Shown here piece after piece: positions 14,726-22,810 of a DNA stretch of 39,039 nt. This stretch comes from Cryomorphaceae bacterium (GTDB lineage: Bacteria > Bacteroidota > Bacteroidia > Flavobacteriales_D > Crocinitomicaceae), in assembly GCA_027483605.1 (NCBI GenBank), contig JAIXUE010000030.1, positions 1-39,039 of the forward strand. The letters run 5' to 3'. A program made the position numbers and the translations under genes. Numbering within the stretch: the stretch's first letter is position 1; each line of letters starts with the position of its first letter. Under the pieces are notes generated by a model that saw only the letters and a list, made by a program, of their open reading frames with translations, had not been told where the DNA came from and did no database searches.

Positions 14726-17014
14726 TTATTGTTTGTCACAGCAAGCAGCTTTGTCTTTTGAACACTCCATGTTTTGTTCACATGAAGTGCCGTTCATTTG
14801 GCATTCTGTGCCAGCTTTGCATTCTTTTTTTGTTGTTTCGGCGCCGTTGCCCAAAATAGGAGCGATCACTAAACCAATCAAGCAAGTCAATTTGATCAAG
14901 ATATTCATTGATGGGCCTGAAGTATCTTTGAAAGGGTCACCAACGGTGTCTCCGGTAACGGCTGCTTTGTGCGCATCAGAACCTTTGTAAGTCATTTCGC
15001 CGTTGATTTCAACACCAGCTTCGAAAGATTTTTTGGCGTTGTCCCAGGCTCCACCTGCGTTGTTTTGGAAAACTGCCCAAAGTACACCAGAAACAGTTAC
15101 ACCAGCCATATAACCACCGAGCATTTCGGCGATCAATTGGTTGTCAGAAGGGTAAACCAATTTGCCAAGCAAGACAATCGCAATTGGCAATCCAATAGTG
15201 AGGATACCAGGGAGCATCATTTCGCGAAGTGCAGCTTTGGTAGAGATTTCTACACATTTGCCGTATTCTGGCTTGCCAGTTCCTTCCATGATACCAGGGA
15301 TTTCTTTGAACTGACGACGCACTTCATAAACCATGTCCATTGCTGCTTTACCAACTGAGTTCATGGCAAGTGCAGAGAAAACAACCGGAACCATACCACC
15401 GATAAACAACATGGCAAGCACAGGTGCTTTAAAGATGTTGATACCGTCGATACCCGTGAAGGTTACGTAAGCAGCAAACAAAGCCAAAGAAGTAAGTGCA
15501 GCAGATGCAATTGCAAAACCTTTTCCTGTTGCTGCGGTTGTGTTACCAACAGAGTCTAAGATATCTGTACGGGTACGGACTTCTTTTGGAAGTTCGCTCA
15601 TTTCAGCGATACCACCAGCGTTGTCAGAGATAGGACCAAAAGCATCGATCGCTAATTGCATAGCTGTGGTTGCCATCATGGCAGAAGCAGCTAGCGCTAC
15701 ACCGTAGAAACCTGCAAGTGCATAAGTAGACCAGATAGCTGCTGCAAATAATAAAACAGTAGGGAAGGTAGAAATCATACCTGTAGCCAGACCAGCGATC
15801 ACGTTGGTACCCGCACCAGTAGAAGACTTCTGAACGATTTTCAAGACAGGTTTTGTACCCAAGCCTGTGTAGTATTCAGTAACGGAAGAAATGGCACCAC
15901 CGACGAACAAGCCGATGAGGGTAGCATAAAATACGCTCATTGAAGAAACGTTTTTCATTCCTTCGCCAAAGAAGGTCATTTTCATGTTGGCTGGCAACAT
16001 ATACTGCACGAGGAAGAAACAAGCAACAGCAGTAAGGGCAATAGATACCCAGTTACCGATGTTGAGTGCTTTTTGAACTTCTGCTTCTTTTGCAGAATCA
16101 GAACTGATTTTAACGAGGAGCGTACCGATGATAGAGAATAAGATACCGAAACCAGCAATTGCCATTGGCAATAAGATTGGACCAATACCGCCAAATGCAT
16201 CTTTGATACCACCCATGTCACTGATGACATAATTACCAAGAACCATTGCAGCCAATACAGTTGCTACATAAGAACCGAAGAGGTCAGCGCCCATACCCGC
16301 AACGTCACCTACGTTGTCACCTACGTTGTCGGCGATAGTTGCAGGGTTGCGTGGGTCGTCTTCTGGAATACCAGCTTCAACTTTACCAACTAAATCAGCA
16401 CCTACGTCAGCAGCTTTGGTATAAATACCACCACCCACACGTGCAAACAAAGCGATAGATTCTGCACCCAATGAAAAACCAGCTAGGGTTTCGAGTACAA
16501 CAGTCATTTGCTCAGAGTTGGTCCACTGACCACCCATGAAGATATTGTAGAATAAAATGAAAAAGCCCGTTAAGCCTAATACTGCCAAACCTGCAACACC
16601 TAAGCCCATTACCGTTCCGCCACCGAAAGAAACTTTCAAGGCTTGTGGAAGGCTAGTACGGGCAGCTTGCGTGGTACGAACGTTCGTTTTGGTGGCGATT
16701 TTCATCCCCATGTTTCCTGCCAATGCAGAGAAAATAGCGCCGAAAATAAAGGCAACTACAATTAATAAATGCGTTTTGACACCTGGAAGGAAAGTGATTC
16801 CTGCCAAAACAACGCTTGAAATGAGCACAAATATGGCTAAAAGTCGGTACTCTGCTTTCAAGAAGGCGAGTGCACCTTCGTAGATGTAGTCTGAAATTTC
16901 TTTCATTTTACCATCACCTGCGTCTTGCTTTAAAACCCAAGCACGCTTCATTGCCATAAATAGTAATCCGATAACTGCCATTACTATTGGCACATAAATC
17001 ATCATTGATTCCAT
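14726..17014 (-). CDS. hppA: Membrane-bound ion-translocating pyrophosphatase, K+-dependent type
   Basis: A 762-residue integral inner-membrane pump with about 16 membrane segments that couples pyrophosphate hydrolysis to H+ or Na+ export. The catalytic region is clear: [20 protein letters not shown], then [19 protein letters not shown] (about 219-237), and [27 protein letters not shown] (about 490-499) has Ala where K+-independent enzymes have Lys, so K+ dependence is expected; H+ versus Na+ cannot be decided by eye. Unusual is a 40-residue C-terminal tail with six Cys (732, 738, 745, 751, 758, 759). The gene has its own consensus promoter. Confidence 0.98.
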   Translation of the reverse strand: MESMMIYVPIVMAVIGLLFMAMKRAWVLKQDAGDGKMKEISDYIYEGALAFLKAEYRLLAIFVLISSVVLAGITFLPGVKTHLLIVVAFIFGAIFSALAGNMGMKIATKTNVRTTQAARTSLPQALKVSFGGGTVMGLGVAGLAVLGLTGFFILFYNIFMGGQWTNSEQMTVVLETLAGFSLGAESIALFARVGGGIYTKAADVGADLVGKVEAGIPEDDPRNPATIADNVGDNVGDVAGMGADLFGSYVATVLAAMVLGNYVISDMGGIKDAFGGIGPILLPMAIAGFGILFSIIGTLLVKISSDSAKEAEVQKALNIGNWVSIALTAVACFFLVQYMLPANMKMTFFGEGMKNVSSMSVFYATLIGLFVGGAISSVTEYYTGLGTKPVLKIVQKSSTGAGTNVIAGLATGMISTFPTVLLFAAAIWSTYALAGFYGVALAASAMMATTAMQLAIDAFGPISDNAGGIAEMSELPKEVRTRTDILDSVGNTTAATGKGFAIASAALTSLALFAAYVTFTGIDGINIFKAPVLAMLFIGGMVPVVFSALAMNSVGKAAMDMVYEVRRQFKEIPGIMEGTGKPEYGKCVEISTKAALREMMLPGILTIGLPIAIVLLGKLVYPSDNQLIAEMLGGYMAGVTVSGVLWAVFQNNAGGAWDNAKKSFEAGVEINGEMTYKGSDAHKAAVTGDTVGDPFKDTSGPSMNILIKLTCLIGLVIAPILGNGAETTKKECKAGTECQMNGTSCEQNMECSKDKAACCDKQ

Positions 17015-17050
17015 ACTGATTTGTTAATTTGTAAAATATTAATTAGCTGG

Positions 17051-17082
17051 CAAAAGTAGCTGATTTCGCCTAGGAAAGCAAA
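17051..17082 (-). promoter_or_regulatory. Promoter of hppA: TTTG-N20-TACTTTTG
   Basis: On the minus strand TTTG (17082-17079), a 20-base spacer and TACTTTTG (17058-17051) match the Bacteroidota consensus at every defined base. The leader to the ATG at 17014 is about 30 bases. Confidence 0.7.
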
Positions 17083-17133
17083 TACGGAAATAAAAAAGAA
17101 GGGTTACGTTTTGATCACGCGAATGTGAAGCGC

Positions 17134-17430
17134 TTATAAATATTCACCAATTTTTTGTTTGAGGGTCGAAAGCGGGAAAGCACCACTTTCGCGCCATAGC
17201 ATTTTGCTCTCTTTAAATAACATGAGTGTGGGTACTCCTCGTATTTTAAATTGATCGGCAATAGCCGGATTTTTATCGACGTCAATTTTGATGATGCGGA
17301 GTTTATCGCCATATACTTTTTTGAGTTCGTCTAGTACGGGCGACATCGTTTTACACGGACCACACCAAGTGGCAAAAAAATCAACTAAAGTTGGAGTTGG
17401 TGCGCTGATGATTTCTTTAAATTTTCCCAT
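17134..17430 (-). CDS. trxA: Thioredoxin
   Basis: A 98-residue single-domain thioredoxin, a cytoplasmic disulfide reductase. The active site WCGPC is at residues 22-26 and the cis-proline loop GVPTLM has Pro67. There is no signal peptide, so it is the cytoplasmic form. The -7 box TAACTTTG ends only 4 bases before the ATG, implying an almost leaderless mRNA. It stands upstream of hppA on the same strand, but hppA has its own promoter. Confidence 0.96.
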   Translation of the reverse strand: MGKFKEIISAPTPTLVDFFATWCGPCKTMSPVLDELKKVYGDKLRIIKIDVDKNPAIADQFKIRGVPTLMLFKESKMLWRESGAFPLSTLKQKIGEYL

Positions 17431-17434
17431 GGGG

Positions 17435-17442
17435 CAAAGTTA
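17435..17442 (-). promoter_or_regulatory. -7 box of trxA
   Basis: The minus strand reads TAACTTTG, an exact TAnnTTTG, followed by CCCC and the ATG. A TTG lies 23 bases further upstream. Confidence 0.65.
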
Positions 17443-17494
17443 AAAATTGTGAGGTATTCGTTTTGCAACATAGGCTACAAACCATTCAAAAATG

Positions 17495-17525
17495 AAAAAG
17501 GCCCAGCGATCGCCGGGCCTTTTCG
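17495..17525. terminator. Terminator behind the DUF5011 lipoprotein gene
   Basis: AAAAGGCCC pairs with GGGCCTTTT around a self-complementary centre (GCGATCGC). It lies about 20 bases past the lipoprotein stop codon on the minus strand, ahead of trxA. Confidence 0.8.
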
Positions 17526-17544
17526 AATTCTTTTGTTTTGGAAC

Positions 17545-18249
17545 TTATTGTTTGGTATAAGTCGCTACGCAAGTACCGTTTCCGCCGATAAGCGGAATGG
17601 TGTTGTCATAGGTATACGTAATGGTAATTGTATTTGCTTGGTTGTTGATGCTGCCAACACCAGAAAAAGTCACCTGACCAAGTGTAACATCGATAGTTTG
17701 GCTCGGGATGTTGATGTTGTTTCCATTGATAGTCGCATTTGCAGATCCACCAAATAAGTTGAACATGTTATCGATGATGAGTTCATTGGCAGTTGAACCC
17801 GCGGTAATAGATGGGTCTGGCGTCAAAGGGAATGAGTTGCCGCAATCGCTAGCCACCGCCCAAGTAACCAACCAGTTGTCTTGGCCGATATTGACGTTTA
17901 CAGTACGTGTTGCAGTGGTGGTGCCATTTTCGTTGGTAGCGGTATAGGTGACTAAGTAGGTGCCTTTTGTAGAAGCATCTACTTGGCTATTGGTAGTAAC
18001 AGTAACAGCAGAACCATCTTTGTTGGTCGCTGTTGCGCCAGCGTCTGTGTAAGTGTCGCCTACATTAATGTTTTCAGGGTTGTTGCCGTTTACGGTAATG
18101 GATGGGGCATATTTACAAGTTCCGTCGTCTTTTTTAGCTTCTGAATTGTAGTTGACTGCGTCTTGATCCATGCAGCCTTTTTTCTTACAGCTTGCTGTTG
18201 TTCCGATGAGAAGTGCCGAAAAGGCGATTAGTGAAAGGTAAGTTTTCAT
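17545..18249 (-). CDS. Lipoprotein with DUF5011 Ig-like domain
   Basis: A 234-residue envelope lipoprotein. The signal peptide ends at Cys21. Next is the motif GCMDQDAVNYNSEAKKDDGTC (split here only by reference: residues 25-45), a Cys-bounded element recurrent in Bacteroidota surface proteins. Residues about 50-120 form a DUF5011 bacterial Ig-like domain (INVGDTYTDAGATATNKDG, then KGTYLVTYTATNENG). The last 110 residues are beta-rich and not recognised; they resemble the C-terminal lipocalin-like part of other such lipoproteins. It ends GTCVATYTKQ. Likely promoter: TTTG-N20-TAATTTCG at 18304-18273. Role unknown. Confidence 0.85.
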   Translation of the reverse strand: MKTYLSLIAFSALLIGTTASCKKKGCMDQDAVNYNSEAKKDDGTCKYAPSITVNGNNPENINVGDTYTDAGATATNKDGSAVTVTTNSQVDASTKGTYLVTYTATNENGTTTATRTVNVNIGQDNWLVTWAVASDCGNSFPLTPDPSITAGSTANELIIDNMFNLFGGSANATINGNNINIPSQTIDVTLGQVTFSGVGSINNQANTITITYTYDNTIPLIGGNGTCVATYTKQ

Positions 18250-18272
18250 AGTTTTATTTGATTAATGTATAT

Positions 18273-18304
18273 CGAAATTATAAAATTGCTGGGCAATAGA
18301 CAAA
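18273..18304 (-). promoter_or_regulatory. Promoter of the DUF5011 lipoprotein gene
   Basis: TTTG (18304-18301), 20 bases, then TAATTTCG (18280-18273) on the minus strand, one mismatch from the consensus. Confidence 0.5.
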
Positions 18305-18332
18305 TAAAACGCACTTCAATTATTTTTATTGC

Positions 18333-18364
18333 AAAAAAAAAACGGCGCTCCTAAGAACGCCGCT
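18333..18364 (-). terminator. Terminator of recA
   Basis: On the minus strand a GC-rich hairpin (GGCGTTC, loop TTAG, GAGCGCC) is followed by a run of about ten T, 18 bases after the recA stop codon. Confidence 0.88.
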
Positions 18365-18382
18365 TCCAACCAAACGATAGGT

Positions 18383-19411
18383 CTAGTCTTGCAACACTTC
18401 AGTCTGACCATTCGGTGTTACGAGCGCATTTTTAATTTTTGCTTCTAGTTCTTCCATGAGTTCGGGGTTGTCTAGAATGAGTGATTTGATGGCATCGCGC
18501 CCCTGCCCGAGTTTGGTTTCTCCATAAGAAAACCAAGACCCGCTTTTCTTGAGGATGTTGAGGTCTACACCAAGGTCAATGATTTCTCCTACTTTGGAGA
18601 TGCCTTCACCATACATGATGTCAAACTCTGCTTTTCTAAATGGCGGCGCCACTTTATTTTTAACGATTTTTACTTTGACGCGGTTGCCAATGATGTCTTC
18701 GCCATCTTTGAGTTGCGCTGCTCTACGGATATCAATTCGGACAGATGAGTAAAATTTGAGAGCGTTTCCACCGGTTGTGGTTTCCGGGTTGCCAAACATA
18801 ACGCCGATTTTGTCTCGGAGTTGGTTGATGAAAATACAGCAACAACCAGCCTTGTTAATAGAGCCAGTTAGTTTTCTCAAGGCTTTTGACATGAGGCGCG
18901 CTTGCAGACCCATTTGAGAGTCTCCCATTTCACCTTCAATTTCGGCTTTTGGAGTGAGTGCCGCAACGGAGTCAATGACGATGAGGTCGATAGCACCTGA
19001 ACGGATGAGGTTGTCGGCGATTTCGAGTGCTTGTTCGCCGTTGTCTGGCTGAGAGATCAGGAGGTTGGAGATGTCTACACCTAGTTTTTGAGCATAGAAT
19101 TGGTCAAAGGCATGCTCGGCATCTATGAATGCGGCAATGCCTCCTTGTTTTTGAACTTCGGCAATGGCGTGAATGGCTAGTGTCGTTTTACCAGAAGATT
19201 CTGGGCCGTAGATTTCTACAACGCGTCCTTTGGGATAACCGTTAATGCCGAGCGCGAGGTCTAGTGTGAGCGATCCGGTTGGGATCACTTCTACTTGTTC
19301 TACTGGGGCATCGCCGAGTTTCATGACGGCGCCTTTTCCGAAGGCTTTGTCAAGCTTTTCCATGGTCAGTTGGAGTGCTTTGAGTTTTTCGAGGTTTTGT
19401 TCTTTAGACAT
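18383..19411 (-). CDS. recA: Recombinase RecA
   Basis: A 342-residue RecA, full length. It forms ATP-dependent filaments on single-stranded DNA for homologous recombination and DNA-damage signalling. Walker A is GPESSGKT (69-76), Walker B lies in [12 protein letters not shown], and loop L1 is in [24 protein letters not shown] (read by parts). [18 protein letters not shown] marks the L2/C-terminal core. It lies 78 bases downstream of bcp on the same strand, with its own candidate promoter and a striking palindrome in the gap. Confidence 0.99.
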   Translation of the reverse strand: MSKEQNLEKLKALQLTMEKLDKAFGKGAVMKLGDAPVEQVEVIPTGSLTLDLALGINGYPKGRVVEIYGPESSGKTTLAIHAIAEVQKQGGIAAFIDAEHAFDQFYAQKLGVDISNLLISQPDNGEQALEIADNLIRSGAIDLIVIDSVAALTPKAEIEGEMGDSQMGLQARLMSKALRKLTGSINKAGCCCIFINQLRDKIGVMFGNPETTTGGNALKFYSSVRIDIRRAAQLKDGEDIIGNRVKVKIVKNKVAPPFRKAEFDIMYGEGISKVGEIIDLGVDLNILKKSGSWFSYGETKLGQGRDAIKSLILDNPELMEELEAKIKNALVTPNGQTEVLQD

Positions 19412-19469
19412 ATCGTTTGTTGTTTTGAGCGAGGCTCGGTGAATAATTTTTACAAAGTTGCAAGGTGAA

Positions 19470-19490
19470 GAACGTAAACAATTTACGTTC
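19470..19490. promoter_or_regulatory. Palindrome over the -33 region of the recA promoter
   Basis: GAACGTAAA (19470-19478) and TTTACGTTC (19482-19490) form a perfect 9-bp inverted repeat around CAA. On the minus strand the central TTG can serve as the -33 element for a -7 box CAACTTTG 18 bases downstream (one mismatch), with a recA leader of about 45 bases. There is no T run, so it is not a terminator for bcp, whose stop codon it touches. It is a good candidate operator for a damage-response or other regulator. Confidence 0.5.
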
Positions 19491-19951
19491 TACTGAAAAC
19501 AGGCCAAAACTTCGTTGGCGTGGTCTTTTGTATTTGGTTTTTCAATTATCTTAATCAAGGTATTGGTTTGATCAAAGATAAAAGTCATGCGGTGGATGCC
19601 GTCGTAAACACGCCCCATAAACTTTTTTGGACCCCAAACACCAAATTGTTGGATGATGGTTTTTTCGGTATCGGAGATGAGTGGAAAATTGAGTTGGTAC
19701 TTGTTTACAAATTTGAGGTGGGCAGCAACGCTATCGGCACTAATGCCAATGACATTGACTTGTGCGGCGAGCAGCGCTTCTTGGCCGTCTCTGATACTAC
19801 AAGCTTGGGCAGTGCAGCCAGGGGTGTCGTCTTTTGGGTAAAAGTAGATCACTAGCTTTTTGCCCGCGTATGATGCGCTGTCGATAGATTCGCCGTTTTG
19901 GTCAGTGCCAATAAAAGCTGGAAGCTTGCTTCCGATGGTAAGTGTTGTCAT
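19490..19951 (-). CDS. bcp: Thioredoxin-dependent thiol peroxidase (Bcp/PrxQ)
   Basis: A 153-residue peroxiredoxin that reduces H2O2 and organic peroxides using thioredoxin as reductant. The active-site region FYPKDDTPGCTAQACSIRD carries peroxidatic Cys46 and resolving Cys51, the PrxQ arrangement. There is no signal peptide, so it is cytoplasmic. It lies upstream of recA on the same strand. The window also contains a thioredoxin that could serve as its electron donor. Confidence 0.97.
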   Translation of the reverse strand: MTTLTIGSKLPAFIGTDQNGESIDSASYAGKKLVIYFYPKDDTPGCTAQACSIRDGQEALLAAQVNVIGISADSVAAHLKFVNKYQLNFPLISDTEKTIIQQFGVWGPKKFMGRVYDGIHRMTFIFDQTNTLIKIIEKPNTKDHANEVLACFQ

Positions 19952-20041
19952 AATGCTTAAAAAATAATCGGTGTAACGATGAAAAACTAATCAAATGTAA
20001 AAACTATTCACCAATAACAAAACATCATTCGCAAAAAAGTT

Positions 20042-20437
20042 TTACTGTTGTCCGTATTTTAACAGACGAAAAAGAAATACACACCAAGCAATAATGCAGA
20101 TGGCACCGCCAATTGGCGTTACCGGGCCTAAGAAGCGCACTGTACTTGCATCAAAAAAATAAGCGCCAAGCACCAAGCCGTAAATAGAAAAACAAAACAA
20201 AAACATACCGATCAGCATGGCCCAGCAAATCCGGATGCAGCGAAAAGCAAAGCGTTGGCTATTCAGCGCGAGGATCAATACACCCATCGAAAGGAATCCT
20301 TGGTAACGAACACCTACCTCGAATGTCTCTAATTGTGCTGGCGCTAGAACCTCTTTTAGGGCATGTGCACCAAAGGCGCCAAAAACAATTGATAACATGA
20401 GCATTAGGCCTGCTAAAAATGTAGTTTGTTTTTCCAT
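20042..20437 (-). CDS. DUF423 family small membrane protein
   Basis: A 131-residue inner-membrane protein with four hydrophobic segments. It shows the DUF423 hallmarks GAFGAHALK (about 20-28), FEVGVRYQ and GPVTPIGG near the C-terminus. The start at 20437 (MEKQTTFLAGLML) is chosen because it begins at the first membrane segment; the open frame extends 33 codons upstream, across the divergent lipoprotein's promoter and start. The family is widespread with no known activity. Confidence 0.92.
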   Translation of the reverse strand: MEKQTTFLAGLMLMLSIVFGAFGAHALKEVLAPAQLETFEVGVRYQGFLSMGVLILALNSQRFAFRCIRICWAMLIGMFLFCFSIYGLVLGAYFFDASTVRFLGPVTPIGGAICIIAWCVFLFRLLKYGQQ

Positions 20438-20471
20438 ACTGCGAAATTGTAAAAAAAAGACAAACCAAGCG

Positions 20472-20479
20472 TATCTTTG
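20472..20479 (+). promoter_or_regulatory. -7 box of the 20485 operon
   Basis: TATCTTTG is an exact TAnnTTTG, ending 5 bases before the ATG at 20485. A TTG occurs 22 bases upstream (20447-20449). This predicts an almost leaderless mRNA for the operon that runs to menC. Confidence 0.65.
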
Positions 20480-20484
20480 TGCCG

Positions 20485-21021
20485 ATGCGTATCCTAAGTT
20501 TCTTCTTTTTGTTTGTTTTCGCGCTGGCATGCTCACAAGCTAAGCCACGTTCTTATGACTACATTCAATACCGTTCTTTAGACCTTAGCGCCTATGACTT
20601 AGCTGCGCGTATCATGCTGCCAAATGCGAGTGCCGGTATTGGCACCTCTGTAAAGCCTAATGTCGAATACGAAATTGGCGGTTTCAAATGGAAACTCAAC
20701 GTTGGACGTAATTTTACTTTATTGATCGAAGACTATGGAGATTACGCTTATCGTTTTGCCGAATTCAAACGCAAATTACTCAAGCCGAATCCTTTTTTTG
20801 ACATCGAGATGGTAAGACAAACCAAAGATGTTTTGATATACAGAAGGATTGTGAAAGGGGAGTATGTCGCTCAAAAAAATGCACGCTTTTATATTTATAG
20901 TGTCAAACGCATCCGTGAAAACTATTACGAAATCATGAACCGCGAACAAGGCGACACCAAAAGGGTTGTAGATTTCATGTATCATTCTATTCAATCATTA
21001 AAAGCAGCAAATGAGCATTAA
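20485..21021 (+). CDS. Lipoprotein of unknown function
   Basis: A 178-residue protein with a lipoprotein signal (hydrophobic residues 3-15, FALAC with Cys16). The mature part of about 160 residues is Lys/Arg-rich with alternating beta and helical stretches; I do not recognise a family. ATG 20485 is preferred over the GTG at 20479, since the -7 box TATCTTTG overlaps that GTG. It is the first gene of a compact operon: its last 11 bases overlap the Mrp start. An envelope protein leading a group of Fe-S, rRNA and menaquinone genes has no obvious functional link to them. Confidence 0.8.
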   Translation: MRILSFFFLFVFALACSQAKPRSYDYIQYRSLDLSAYDLAARIMLPNASAGIGTSVKPNVEYEIGGFKWKLNVGRNFTLLIEDYGDYAYRFAEFKRKLLKPNPFFDIEMVRQTKDVLIYRRIVKGEYVAQKNARFYIYSVKRIRENYYEIMNREQGDTKRVVDFMYHSIQSLKAANEH

Positions 21022-22093
21022 CAGAGAAGACGTATTGGCCGTTTTAGGTAAAATAACGGAGCCCGACCTCAAAAATGACTTGGTGAGTCTCAACTTGATA
21101 GAAGACCTTCAAATCAATGACACGACTATTCAAGTAGGTGTTAAAATTTCAAACCCAGCGCTCCATGCTAGAAAACGAATGCAAGAAGCAATTGAATTCA
21201 ATCTAAAGCGCGTATTTGGACAAGAAATTCAAGTGCAGTGTCGGATTCAAGGTCTCGATGCAGAGAGCCGAACGGCCCGCAGAAAAATTTTGCCTGACGT
21301 GAAGCATATCATTGCAGTGGCTTCTGGAAAAGGGGGCGTTGGGAAGTCTACCATTACCGCCAACTTAGCCGGCGGCTTGGCTCAAAAAGGTTACCGTGTA
21401 GGTATTGTAGATGCAGATATTCATGGCCCATCTATGCCAACCATGTTCGATTTAGTTGGTGAGCGCCCAAAAATGACGGACGTCAATGGCCAATCGCTCA
21501 TCGCGCCAATAGAGTCTAATGGCATCAAGATTTTATCGATCGGATTTTTCACGAGTCAAGACGACGCAGTTGTATGGAGAGGCCCAATGGCTTCCAAAGC
21601 ACTAACTCAACTTTTCACCGACGCGCATTGGGGCGAACTCGATTTCTTACTCGTTGATCTCCCTCCAGGCACCAGCGATATCCACTTGTCTTTAATGCAA
21701 ACCGTTCCATTAGATGGCGTCGTAATTGTCAGCACCCCACAAGAAGTTGCTTTGGCCGATGCGCGCCGTGGTATTCAAATGTTTAGACTCGATTCCTTTA
21801 AAGTTCCTATTGTCGGTATTGTCGAAAACATGGCCTATTTTACACCTGCAGAACTGCCCAACAACAAATACTATATTTTCGGTCGCGATGGCGCAAAGAA
21901 TTTGGCCCAAGGCATGCAAGTGCCATTTTTGGGTAGTATTCCGCTCGTTCAGGGTGTGTGCGAAGCTGGCGATGCCGGCAGACCAGCTGTTTTTCAGCAA
22001 AATACCCCTACTGCCAATGCTTTTGAAGAATTAGTTCATAACTTTGAAACCGAATTGAACGCCATTCTGGCAACGCGCAAAACCCAAGCATGA
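21011..22093 (+). CDS. mrp: Mrp/ApbC-type P-loop ATPase, Fe-S cluster carrier
   Basis: A 360-residue cytoplasmic protein. An N-terminal MIP18/DUF59 domain (about 3-85) is followed by a Mrp/NBP35 P-loop ATPase with the deviant Walker motif SGKGGVGKST (105-114), DADIHGPSMP and LLVDLPPGTSDIHLS. Such proteins bind and deliver Fe-S clusters. In the E. coli type a CxxC follows the ENM element; here it reads ENMAYFTPAELPNNKYYIFG with no Cys. The next gene encodes a NifU-type CxxC domain with a 4-base overlap, suggesting the pair works together. Confidence 0.96.
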   Translation: MSINREDVLAVLGKITEPDLKNDLVSLNLIEDLQINDTTIQVGVKISNPALHARKRMQEAIEFNLKRVFGQEIQVQCRIQGLDAESRTARRKILPDVKHIIAVASGKGGVGKSTITANLAGGLAQKGYRVGIVDADIHGPSMPTMFDLVGERPKMTDVNGQSLIAPIESNGIKILSIGFFTSQDDAVVWRGPMASKALTQLFTDAHWGELDFLLVDLPPGTSDIHLSLMQTVPLDGVVIVSTPQEVALADARRGIQMFRLDSFKVPIVGIVENMAYFTPAELPNNKYYIFGRDGAKNLAQGMQVPFLGSIPLVQGVCEAGDAGRPAVFQQNTPTANAFEELVHNFETELNAILATRKTQA

Positions 22094-22332
22094 CAAACAA
22101 AAAAGAAGAACTCCGCAGCAAAGTTTTAGTGGCTCTTGATCAGCTTAGGCCCTTTTTGCATGCCGATGGCGGCGACATGGAACTCATCGATATTACCGAT
22201 GATGCCATTGTTCAAGTGCGCTTATTGGGCTCTTGCAGCGATTGCTCAATGTCTCAAATGACCATCAAAGGTGGTCTAGAAGAAGCGCTTAAAATGGCCG
22301 CGCCAGAACTTAAAGGTGTCGTAGCGGTATAG
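22090..22332 (+). CDS. NifU-like C-terminal domain Fe-S scaffold
   Basis: An 80-residue stand-alone NifU C-terminal (Nfu) domain. Signatures are LHADGGDMELIDI and the cluster-binding LGSCSDCSMSQMT, with Cys49 and Cys52. Such proteins carry 4Fe-4S clusters as homodimers and hand them to target enzymes. Its ATG overlaps the mrp stop codon (ATGA), giving translational coupling to a probable partner. Confidence 0.96.
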   Translation: MTNKKEELRSKVLVALDQLRPFLHADGGDMELIDITDDAIVQVRLLGSCSDCSMSQMTIKGGLEEALKMAAPELKGVVAV

Positions 22333-22336
22333 CACC

Positions 22337-22810
22337 ATGAAAATTCGGTTTTTAGTCGTTGGGAAAACTGCTTTCGAGGACCTCAAAGTCGGCGAACAGC
22401 GCTACCAACAGCGCCTTGGCCACTACTGTTCATTTGAAAGAATAGAAATACCTGATATCAAAAACCCAAAGGCACTTAGTCAGGCGCAAATCAAAGATAG
22501 AGAAGGCGCTCAAATTCTAGCGAAAATCAATCCTACAGACTTTTTGATCTTGCTCGATGAAAATGGAAAGCAGTTCAGTTCGGTAGATTTTGCAGCTTGG
22601 TTAGCCCAAAAACAATTGCAACACACAGGTTCTTTTGTGTTTGTCATCGGTGGAGCCTATGGCTTTAGTCCGGCGGTTTATGAGCGCGCGCAATTCAAGC
22701 AGTCCTTGTCTTACATGACTTTCTCGCATCAGATGGTGCGCATGATTTTTCTCGAACAATTATACCGCGCTTTCAGCATCCTCAAAGGAGAACCTTACCA
22801 CCATGCCTGA
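22337..22810 (+). CDS. rlmH: 23S rRNA pseudouridine-1915 N3-methyltransferase RlmH
   Basis: A 157-residue SPOUT-family methyltransferase of normal length. The SAM-binding knot is seen in FVFVIGGAYGFSPAVYERA and the C-terminal LSYMTFSHQMVRMIFLEQLYRAFSILKGEPYHH (read by parts) is the RlmH signature. It methylates the modified base at 1915 in helix 69 of 23S rRNA on assembled ribosomes. It starts 4 bases after the NifU-like gene and overlaps menC by 8 bases. Confidence 0.97.
   Translation: MKIRFLVVGKTAFEDLKVGEQRYQQRLGHYCSFERIEIPDIKNPKALSQAQIKDREGAQILAKINPTDFLILLDENGKQFSSVDFAAWLAQKQLQHTGSFVFVIGGAYGFSPAVYERAQFKQSLSYMTFSHQMVRMIFLEQLYRAFSILKGEPYHHA

Noticed and set aside
14969-15358. 129-codon plus-strand frame inside the pyrophosphatase gene
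   Set aside because: Antisense to a strongly conserved gene, with no promoter or protein features.
17545-18249. Possible toxin or adhesin role for the DUF5011 lipoprotein
   Set aside because: Ig-like domain and lipobox show only surface location; nothing indicates toxicity or a specific ligand.
20438-20536. N-terminal extension of the DUF423 protein
   Set aside because: The extra 33 residues are not part of the family and cover the promoter and start of the divergent lipoprotein.
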